Positions 11,201 through 20,600 of a stretch of DNA of 64,000 bases are shown here, one piece after another; the stretch's first letter is position 1, and each line of letters opens with the position of its first letter. The stretch is taken from contig NC_079875.1 in NCBI RefSeq assembly GCF_029227915.1, positions 8,677,001-8,741,000 of the forward strand, read 5' to 3'. The notes under the pieces are model-generated. The model saw only the letters and a list, made by a program, of their open reading frames with translations, made no database searches and was not told where the DNA came from. This DNA is from Hydractinia symbiolongicarpus. Lineage: Eukaryota > Cnidaria > Hydrozoa > Anthoathecata > Hydractiniidae. The translations under genes and the position numbers were made by a program.

Positions 11201-14200
11201 TTTGTTCCTTTTATGACGTACTATAAGTGTGCCAAGTTAGATTCAATTTGAACAATCCTATGAAAAGTTATTGAGGGGGGGCGGAATCCGCCCCCCCCCC
11301 CCCCCCCCCCCCCCCCGGTCATAGTATGTTCGAAAAACCCCGGACCGAATAGGGTTAATAAAATTTTGGAATTAATCATGGCTTACATTTTTCAAAATTT
11401 TGAGATTTGACAGTTTGAGATTTTTTAGTACTGACCGTCTGAGTCTCTTCTTTCTAGCTGACAATTAAATACATCCTTGGTTCACCGACAAGTACGGAAA
11501 GGATTTGGTTTTAGTTGTATCCTTTCAACAAAGAAACATTTGAATTTTTTTTATGTGACAAATCTTTAGTCTCTTATGAAAAATTTTCTTATGAAAAGTC
11601 TCTTGAGTACACTTGTTTAAAAACTGTCAATTTAGTAACTGCAGGTCAGCCCTAACTTTAAAAATGCCCATTTCTTGTTTTCATCAAACCTCCCCAAAGT
11701 GCCTCCATTATGTTTCATTTTTTTTTAAAAAAAATACCTTGCTTAAAAATAGCTCCAAATCTTGCTTTTTCTGTTTCGTTACGGCCCTAGAATATCTTTG
11801 TAAACCTCAACCAAAAAAGTTAAATGTCTCAATACAATGAGGCCACATTGAGGTCATAATATCATAGATCTCATTTTATATTATTTTTACTTTCTTTGTC
11901 AGAATGATGTGTTGAAAATGCAGACGACATTGTTCAACGATGAACAAATGAAGTACATCTCCACACTTGTCAACCTGAGAAAGAAAAAAAGGGTATTGTT
12001 TTTTATTGTCTGTGTATTTGTGATTCAAATGATTTGTGTGTTTTATTGTTGTCATGATTTGTTTAAAGGTAATTTCTATTGTTTTTCGCCGTCATCTTCG
12101 CGAGAAATGGCAAGAGGCAACATCCTGATAAAAAATAATTCTGCGAAAAAATAATTCACTACCCGCGTAATGTTTTTGATCTATCGAACTACTGTATGTA
12201 CTATTAGTTCTTTCAACAATTATTCTTGTGGTATGTAATTCGCGAAAATTAACATCCGCGAAAAACTTGTTGCATTACGCATCTGCGCTATTTCGCGCTA
12301 ATGAAGAGAAAATCCCCTCGCGAAAATTAATATCGTTAATGCACAGAGTCGCGTTTATTCTGTGCCACACAATGTACAAATATATACATACAATACAAAA
12401 AAAAAATTAAAATGAAATAAAAATCCTTTATAAACCTTTTTTTAGGTTCGTATCAAACGGAGAAAAGAGAAGAGTAAAGCTGACTACATCGCTTCACTTA
12501 GTAATCGTATCAAATTGAACGAACAGATTGACGAGTGGCAACATAAAGAACGCACTAAAATCATGATGGAAAGAATGGTAAGACCTATATTTGAGGTGGC
12601 TTCACTTTCTAAGCAAAACCATAAAAAAGTATTCAATCGCAAAATGTTTGCAAGCAGCCACTATGTTGTCAGATAGGTTTACGGTTTAAAAAACGCGACA
12701 TTTTCTCGTTTTTCGCTACGTGTGACAAAAGGTAATAAATATTACAGGAGTTAATGTTTGAAGACAGTTTAAATTTCTTATTAATATTTATCATGAAATA
12801 GACATTTGAAATAGAGGTGGACTTTGTGACGAAGTTCTATGCTTTCCCTTCTCACAGTTCGTGTTAAAAAAGGTAAAAATTCGCATTTTTTAAAAAGCCT
12901 GATATTTTGCGTCATTTAATTCCGCGATTTGGTTAAAAAGACGCGAAAACAGTAAATCTGTTCCGATAATGGAGTGTTTTATACAGATTTTTTTTAATAC
13001 TCTTCTATTCAGGGATTTAATTTTGCGGATATGCTTATTGCTAAATATTCGTAATATGAAATGTATATATAAAAAGAATCAAAACGTAGTTTGGATGTTT
13101 CGTAAATTCGATTTTATGGATGACAAAAAAGAATTATTTGATGAATTAAATTTCCCGCCTTTTTGCAAATTTGGCTTGTATATCATCGTGTACCACCACC
13201 GCAGTGCCTTTTTTCGAATCCTCTGCTTTTTCTTACAGGAGGAGACATTAAAAAACGAAGCAGGAGAGTCTTTAGTTGAAGTAAAACGCAAACAAACCGA
13301 AGCAAACGAATTTATTGATGTCGTAAAGAATTTACAGAAACTCCGAGATATACGGAAAGAAACCGCCATATACAAAGGTATGTTGACACTTGCATGCGCC
13401 CGCCACTGTGGGGCGGTTACGGTGTGTGTCTAGCGTTACCATGTTTAGATTTTTCGTAGCTACTAGTAGTAGCCTTAAGTCGAGAAATCCGCAGAAAGTT
13501 GACGGTAAATTCGTGAGATAAGATCACAATAGAAGTTTTCAGAATTTTTTTTATCATAATGCAGACTTCCTTACCTAGCGTTTAATAGAGTCATAATAAA
13601 TAAATAAAATAGAACCAGCTAATGTTTATGTAGGATTAATTTATATCCGTTAAACACTTAACCAGTATGTAACCCTAAAAGACCTAACTTTAAGGTTTTT
13701 TTTTTTTTTTTTTGAAAACCGTTTAAAATATTTTTTTCTCTTTTCGTTTTACATAGCACTTGTAGTAAGTGATGTAGATTTCATTTTTAGTTGTCTCTAT
13801 TTTTAATCTTCTACAGTAAACCCGCCCTCCCACCCCTGAAAACGATATAAATGAAGAAAAAGGTGTCAAATTCGTTATTTCTCCCGGAATACTAGGACTC
13901 TTACTTAGCAAAAATAAGTTATTTCCCTTAATCTAAATTCTTGTGAGAATTCATATTCCCAATTGTTAGCAATCCATTTTCTTAGCAGCATAATAATCTT
14001 CAATTTTTTTTTCAAGAGATCATTGTTACTTAAGTATAAAACACGTGGTTGTTTACCTTAATGAGACTTAATGAGAAATTTCGCGAAGACTAATTTTTAC
14101 AAATGAGTATTTTGTGAATCTTTAGCGTAAATGTAACTTTTGCGAAAAAATGTTGCAAATATTAAACTTCTAAACAGTTACTCTCGTTGATATTGATACG

Positions 14201-16531
14201 TCTTTGCTCGGACTGAAAGTTTTTAATTTTTGACGAGATAAAGAGTTCTAGAAATACACTTGGTTCCGAATCATTTCTCTCGTTAAAGATTCACTTATTT
14301 GATAGCTGAGTTGGTTGGTTCTGCAAAAGAAGGACTTCTGGAAATATACGCCGCATTAGTTTCCAGTCCTCTCATTTTATTTTTCCATTTTTTATACTTT
14401 CATCTTTTTTATATTTTACAGGTATTTTAGTCATTGAAAAAGATGACGAAGAGTTTAATTCAAAAATTGCTGAGGTCATCAAACTGTTATCCGATCAAAA
14501 ACAAACATACGAAGCAGAGGAAAAAGCTTTGCGAGTTTTGCGTGAAGAAGAAGCGGAGCAGTTGAAACGAGTGGAAGATGAGAAGCGAAAGAAACAAAAG
14601 CAAAATCGTACGTGATTTTTTTTTTCTTTTTTTAGAAAGTTGTTACAGGGAAATCAGAAATTCCTTCTGCTAAGTCCTACAAATTTCACGAATATTTGAT
14701 ATTTCTTTTAGGGGAATTTTAGGAAAATTAAGATCCGCAAAGTTTTTATTTGCAGGAAAAAGTTTCGCAATGTTAAGTGAAAGTTGTGTAATCACAAAAG
14801 TCAATCATGAAAACCTTGGTAAATGTGTAGTCGATGTGTAGTGGTTGCGCATTCGGCTTGTAGTCATATGGTTTCAGGTTCGAGTCTCCACTCCGGCGTA
14901 CTTTAAATGTAGTGTTGTCAGCCCATCTTGTGCCATCTACTGACAATTAAGCAGTTTTTGTGGTAAGCAAGCAAGTTGGAGCAATGCTATACGTATCTAT
15001 TTTCTGATCTATGTGGATTTTGGAAAATCGTCGTTATCCTTATGAAATCGAGCTTTTGTTGCATCTTTTAAATCATATAACATCACACGATATCAAAAGT
15101 TGAAGAACGTTTTTAATTGGTTTCGTTCAAAAGATAACATACTTACATAAATAATTTTTTAGAAGGACCATATCTGACAGGACAATGCCGCTTCACAACA
15201 GGATATTTCTGCAGTCTACACTGAAAAAACGCTTCTATATTTTGTTTTTTTTCCCTTTTTATTTAAGATTTGCATTCGCACGAGAATAAATACGCGCGAA
15301 GTAGCTTTTTTGCTGCGGGAAAATCTTTTCGGATAAAGTGGATCTCTCTTTAAAGAAAATCTAATTCCTAGCCCTCTTCTGTCATCGGTTTTTCAATAAC
15401 TTTGAAATTGTTGCGAGATAGTCACGGTTCCGGTTTTAATGGAACATGTGCACAATAAAGCGATGCAAAAGATGTTGCACAAAGTATGTTATGGTAAAGA
15501 ATGTGCAGAGCAACTAGTGTGCAACATTTACGAAATATATTGAAAACCAAACTTCATAAATTTCTCAACTCACCAAAATTTGAAATCATCAAATTTCTAA
15601 CAACACTGTCGCTAAGCCAAACAAAATCTCGAAAAAAACAACGTGTATCGTAACAGTAAAATAAATGTAATTCACAAACCTAATTTATATGTACTTGAAC
15701 CTAATTTCTCATAGGTCAACAACATTTAAATCTTGTGGATCCACTCGCATCATATCGTATGTACTGGTTGCAAGGAGAGGATAGCATCGCTGCTCTTATA
15801 CATATAAGGTATGTTGCCTTCTTCATATCGACATGCTCGTTGTTGTCTTTGTAACGTGTTTTGTGTTGTGGAGATCAACCAATATGGCGGCTTAGCTGCA
15901 GTCAGATTGCTTTTGCTGAAATCTTCAATGGTTAAAAAATCCTACATCGAACGGTTACTGAAAAGAATGAGTAAGCACCAACTAGATTCCCTCTTCGCCT
16001 GGCTATAGATGGGGCGGGGTAACTTCAATTTGTTTTATTCAAAAAAATAACAGTAACGTTTTAGTAGACTTGAGAAGGATTCTGTCATATTTTTTAAACG
16101 GAGCGTTACTATGAAAAAATAAAGCAAAGAGATGGAGATCTAATAGCATTTTGACATTTCTTCCGGTAAGAAAAAAATTTTTGAGGGAAATTATCACGGC
16201 GCAAAGTTGAGGGTGCATTTTTTAACTCAAAATTCTTTTTTTCTGTTGTGTTTAACCAAACAAAGGCATTTTCAGCAGTGATTTTAGTCAAAGTTGAAAA
16301 AGCCACTTCTACACACAGTGTTGAGAACAATTCTGTGAGTGTCATTAACGTAAGAGATACTTTCAGTTTTAAATCATTTTTTATTGTAGAAGGCTATGGG
16401 ATATGTATTTATGCCAGCCTGGTGTAGGAGGTTCGCGGCTGCCAAAAGGTTGGGTGACACCAAGTTCATCGTGTGATCAAGAATGGAAGAAATATCAAAT
16501 AAAGAAGGTGGGGGAAACGCCAAAGTCGTGA
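8226..16531 (+). CDS. PDCD7: Programmed cell death protein 7, U11/U12 snRNP 59K subunit
   Basis: Eight coding exons agree in phase at every junction: 8226-8831, 9811-9951, 11903-11992, 12446-12577, 13239-13377, 14422-14607, 15715-15808 and 16390-16531. The protein is about 508 residues. Residues 1 to about 160 are rich in Pro, Asn, Phe and Gln, with repeats such as NFPPGMNF. The middle is a long charged coiled coil (KIMMERM, EAEEKALRVLREEEAEQL). The C-terminus contains YRMYWLQGEDSIAALIHIR, then RLWDMYLCQPG and LPKGWVTP, which matches the conserved PDCD7 tail (tryptophan, His/Gln, Asp-x-Tyr-Leu, Gly-Trp-Val). In vertebrates PDCD7 links U11 and U12 in the minor spliceosome. Its introns all have U2-type donors. 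A possible longer tail is described at 16900-17695. Confidence 0.92.
9560..9725. repeat. CGAAA-rich repeat inside PDCD7 intron 1
   Basis: Words such as TTCGCGAAATTTT and TTTGCGAAATTAC are crowded here, and a related GATTCGCGAAAATTAAAT follows near 9742. The same words recur at 12120-12340, 12900-12950, 14085-14160 and 18090-18200. No terminal repeats are evident, and open frames here on both strands are repeat artefacts. Confidence 0.45.
10594..11358 (+). mobile_element. TTAA-flanked MITE (piggyBac-like), 765 bp, in PDCD7 intron 2
   Basis: The element is bounded by TTAA at 10594-10597 and 11355-11358. Its left terminus is CCCTATTCGGTCCGGGG and its right terminus is the inverse, CCCCGGACCGAATAGGG. 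TTAA target duplication plus a terminus starting CCCT is the signature of piggyBac-type elements. No open frame of transposase length exists, so it is non-autonomous. Near-terminal GC-rich palindromes (GGCGGATTCCGCC) sit at both ends, and the right one runs into a C tract of about 29 bases. About 96% of the visible interior words are shared with the copy at 44824. Confidence 0.85.
12100..12345. repeat. CGCGAAAATTAA-rich repeat in PDCD7 intron 3
   Basis: At least four occurrences of CGCGAAA-type words lie between 12105 and 12335, some on the opposite strand. They resemble the block at 9560-9725. Function and class are unknown. Confidence 0.45.
14832..14985 (+). repeat. tRNA-derived SINE in PDCD7 intron 6
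   Basis: An A-box-like TGTAGTGGTTGCGC at about 14836 and a B-box-like GGTTCGAGTCTCC at 14877 have the spacing of a tRNA gene. The putative anticodon arm does not fold properly and no acceptor stem closes it. The following AT-rich body, ending near TGGTAAGCAAGCAAG, would be the SINE body. Its family differs from the copies at 820 and 42890. Confidence 0.55.
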
Positions 16532-16653
16532 TAGCTAATCATGCAATCAAGACGGTAACAGAAGCAAGAGGTGTGAAATATGATGAAGTTTCTACGTCGT
16601 GTACGTCAGGGTTTATAAATGATCTTATGAAGTCGATGTATTGCAAGGATTAG
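16483..16653 (+). CDS. Small open frame overlapping the PDCD7 last exon
   Basis: An ATG at 16483, out of frame with PDCD7, opens a 56-codon frame that ends with TAG at 16651-16653. The product starts MEEISNKEGGG and ends MKSMYCKD. It is unusually long for this AT-rich background and has balanced composition. I recognise no family. It may be chance, or a remnant of a longer PDCD7 reading frame. It would lie in the 3' UTR for most of its length. Confidence 0.2.
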   Translation: MEEISNKEGGGNAKVVIANHAIKTVTEARGVKYDEVSTSCTSGFINDLMKSMYCKD

Positions 16654-16685
16654 GCTGGCAAAAACCCTGCGCAAATTTGAACACA

Positions 16686-16691
16686 AATAAA
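16686..16691 (+). terminator. Polyadenylation signal of PDCD7
   Basis: An AATAAA hexamer lies about 155 bases after the PDCD7 stop codon at 16529-16531. It would end the short form of the transcript before the two extra exons at 16900 and 17601. Confidence 0.5.
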
Positions 16692-16899
16692 TTATTTTCT
16701 CACTGTAAAGTCTTTTATAGAAAAAGAGAAAAAAGTCTTGCGTTACTTGCACTATAAATTATTTTTGCGTTCTACATTCCTGGTCAAGATATGTTGAAGA
16801 AAAGATAGTTAATTTCAAAGTTTCTCGTCACAAGTGGTTTCATAGGTTATGTCTACATTATAGTCGCGCATTTTGAACTTGTCACTGTTTCCTTGTCAG

Positions 16900-17695
16900 T
16901 ATTCACAGCAGATTGTATCAGCGGGACCTTTTATGTCAAATTTCAAGACCAACTTATTCCCCGACTTGGATTATTTCACTGTGGCGGAGCGCAACGACAC
17001 TCCACCAGGTATGAAGTGCAAGAGTAGCAACATTCATACCTGCTTGATTTTGTTCACGGTTTGTCTAATTTTCGCATGACGAAGTAATTTCTTAGGAGAG
17101 TTGATCGTAAATTGACTACAACTATAAATTGGGCACAAAACAAATGCTCTATGACCATAAAGCTGGACATAATAACTAAAATGATAGAAGTGATTTGACA
17201 TGAAAACACAACAGCGCTTTCACAATTTTAAGAGCAAGTATAATTAGGTCAGAAAAAATAAAACTTTATTTATAAAAATTCGTGTTAGAGGGGCAAATAA
17301 AATATATTTAGTAGCAGAAGTAAAACTTTTTACATCTTCCAGACAAAAAAGTTGTCGAAGTAGATATGTAGATAATTTCCACTAATTAGGAAACGTAAAA
17401 AACCTAACAAAAAATAGAAAAGTCATAACAAAAAACGTAAATGTATAAAACATGAACAGGAAGGAGTTACAAGTCGCAAAGAAAAACCGTAAACGGAGAC
17501 GAAGATGTTGGAGCGATCATCGATGATGTACTGCATATAGAATAACCAGTAGCCAAATCACCATGATAAAGAGCAATAACCATTTTACTCTCCTACGCAG
17601 GTGCAGAAAGTGATGGTGGAAACATTAGGCTGATAAATCATTATTCGGAAATGTCACCTCGTCCCCAAAGGAGAAAAAATAACGTTTCGCAATAA
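16900..17695 (+). CDS. Two exon-like segments, possible alternative PDCD7 C-terminus
   Basis: Segment one (16900-17008) follows a strong acceptor with a pyrimidine tract ending TTCCTTGTCAG and ends at CACCAG before GTATGA. Segment two (17601-17695) follows CTCTCCTACGCAG and ends with TAA. Read from 16900 in phase 0 the first gives YSQQIVSAGPFMSNF, and its one leftover base joins the second in frame to give AESDGGNIRLINHYSEM before the stop. A donor AAG/GTGGGG inside PDCD7 exon 8 (GT at 16508) is also in phase 0, so PDCD7 could splice at 16507 to this 67-residue tail in place of its last seven residues. The tail matches nothing I know. Segment two overlaps the last coding exon of the minus-strand questin-oxidase-like gene. 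Confidence 0.4.
17265..17270 (-). terminator. Possible polyadenylation signal of the questin-oxidase-like gene
   Basis: AATAAA on the minus strand lies about 355 bases after the stop codon at 17625-17627. It is the first good hexamer I see downstream. An AATAAA on the plus strand is also found a few bases away, so this could be chance in AT-rich sequence. Confidence 0.3.
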
Positions 17696-20600
17696 CAGCT
17701 GCTGCGTAGTAATAATTCCCCATTTCTGGACGCTTCAACCAAAATTCGTAACAACATTGTATCACCTAAGAGAGAAAAGTCGCAATAACTGTAACAAGTG
17801 AGTGATAACGTCTAAATATACGAAAATATCGCAATTTTTAGTCAAACGTTAATGTTCGCGCAACTAAAAGTCATGAAAACATCTAAATATACGTGAATAT
17901 CGCAAAAATAAAAACAAAAGGTAATGTTTGCGCAACTAAAAGTCGTGATAAAGTCAAAATATACGCGAATATTACAAATTTTTTCGAAAGGTTATGTTTG
18001 CGCAACTAAAAGTCATGAAAACTCGTAAAACTTATCAACGTGTAAACAATAATCTAATAATTTAATCCTCCAGTATAGTTTCATTTCAGTAGCAATCCTA
18101 ATTTTCGTGAATTTAGCGAATTTTATCCATATTCGTGACACTTTGTCCTCACGAAATTACAAGAAATGGCTTAATTTCCGAAATTATTATGTGCGGACTT
18201 TTGAAAAACAAATGCAGTAGACTCTCTATAACTCGAACCCTTATAACTCGAAACTCTCCTTAACTCAAATGTTTTTTTTTATCTAGAACTAGAATGCTTT
18301 TTGTATCTAGAACTTTATATGACACAAGCAGCTTATGTGCATTGGTTTGCCTCTATAAACGTAAATGGAGTCCTAACTGATTTGAATATTTTATATATAT
18401 TTATATATATGTGTGAGGCTGCTGGGACAAAACGTAAAGCAGAAAAAGTTTCGGATTTCTTTTCTTCTCAAAAATAAATCATTGAGATAAAATATTCTTG
18501 GCCTACAAGGTCGAGATTTTAAAATTCATCTTCGCGAAAATTATTTAACATCTTAAAGATCTTATCCTCATACTTTCGTGGCGAAATTCAAACATTCGTT
18601 CATTTAAAAACTCTCCCTACTCATGTTCGAAAAATGGACGATGTACCATATCTAGATTTACCGTCTTCATCTGTCATTATGAAAAGGCAAAATCCCTGCG
18701 GACGAGGTGGCCTTATCCGTACTAATTTTGATTATTGTTTTATGCGCAAAATTTTCTACAAAAAAAATAGGAGAAAATAGTAAAGTTCATGTTTTTTGAT
18801 AAAATTAGATGCGTTTTTTATGTAAACTGTGGAAATATGGTATTTATAGATGTTTTTGTCAAAGTTGTGAAAAAATGGAGGAAAAAAGAATAAATTATGA
18901 CGTATATTAAATTAAACCTTGGTAATATCTACTGTTAACAATTTTTTTGCGGAAACGTTGGTTATTCTCACGGCAGACAAAAACTTACCTTCAACGCGTG
19001 CATTTCATAATTTGTTTCATCTTCCAGTAACTCCTTCATGAACGCGTCCCATTTTGCTTGATTAACTTCACCTTCAAAAAATTCTTCTGGTGAGCGAGAC
19101 AATGCTGGAGCTTGTTGGGTCATATAGACTGCGAGAAGACCTGCAACCAATGCACGGAGGCCACGCAAAGCAGTCTTGTAATCAAAAAGATGACAGATCT
19201 GTCTGTATGACCAAGAACCTGTATAAACACAAGTAAATCGAGTACAAAAAACCTCGTTCACAGGATGCTTTGCCTCTTCGATTAATTTGATAGCGGTGGA
19301 AAGATTATAAGCTATACCGTAGTATCGGCTCAGGGTCAAATAGACGGTATGGTCGAATTATTATATCTGCTTTTCATTAACATTTGACTTTTTATATCGC
19401 ATCAAGCAAAAGTATTTTTTCCATATTATATGTTATGTCATTTCAATTTTCAAGTTCGTAAAGTTTCTTTTTCTGAAAGATGACATGATATCACGGTAGA
19501 TATTAAATAATGTATCAGATGACGTCATTACAGCGAGCATATCAAACCCTCACCCAGAACTAAACATACCTGTTATTCCATGAAGCAGAAAGAAATCATT
19601 TTTTGTCTCAGCTTTGACATACACAACAACAGCGTTGTCACCGAGCCAATCAACAACACGGAACAACTAAATATAAGTAATTATATACTTGACAATCTAG
19701 TCCCTAGGGCATCTTGTATTTTATCAATAGACACCATGGCAAAAGTAAAGGCGGGGGAAAACCAGTCCAACATTTCATCCAACATTTTTTCCCATGTTGG
19801 ATGAAATGTTGGATAAAAAAATGCACGTTGCATGAAGCAAAATGTTAGGTTTCTGGGACTGATTTTAAAAACATTCGAACGATAAAGAGTTTATTCATTC
19901 CTGAAAAACAAAATTTGCCCGCCTTAACTCCTCGTAAAAATCCCACTTCGTACAATGCGTAAAAATAGAAGTAATTAATCTTATATTAGTAAGTAGCTTG
20001 TGGGTAAATTCACGGGTTTGCCCGTACTTTGTATATTCCATTTCGTGTGTCCGTAGCACAGCTTTAAAATCGCGCACGGAAGACAATGTATTAGGTCAGT
20101 GTACACCCATGAAATCACCGCCCAGAAATCGAACAGAACGTGCATTTTTATGCCTCCAAAATAGTAATACAGACCACGATTATTTCTCGTGAGATTTTTA
20201 TTTCAATAACAAACTGTTTATTCGTTTTTGTAAACCTATTAATCATAGTTCCCACTGTCTATAAAATTCTTTTCGCAGAAAAAGCACCCAGTACTCGTTC
20301 ACATTTTTCGCAAAATCACAAAAGCATTTTTATGGAAATCTCATGAGCGAGTTACATAAGTTACAAAAGAGCAGGCGAACACGTGGATTTTTCCACGGAC
20401 CACTGACTAGTAGTGCCTATTCTACCTGCAGTATGTCGTAAATACAGATTGAGAGATTTCTTTGCAAACATACATGTTTTATAAAAGATAAGTGAAATAC
20501 GTGGTTGAACTTTTTGGGAAAATTGTTTCATTTTTATCATGAAAATAATAATATACAGCGCACAAGTTCAAATTTAGTGTAGACAAATTAATGTAACTGC

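Noticed and set aside
12969-13433. 154-codon plus-strand frame
   Set aside because: Only its 13239-13377 part is coding, as PDCD7 exon 5. The rest is intron read-through.
19895-20086. Minus-strand frame containing EYTKYGQTREFTHKL, considered as an extra questin-oxidase exon
   Set aside because: It falls in a copy of the dispersed CCCGTGG family. The true next exon at 19570-19666 carries the conserved LLHG block and agrees in phase with its downstream neighbour.
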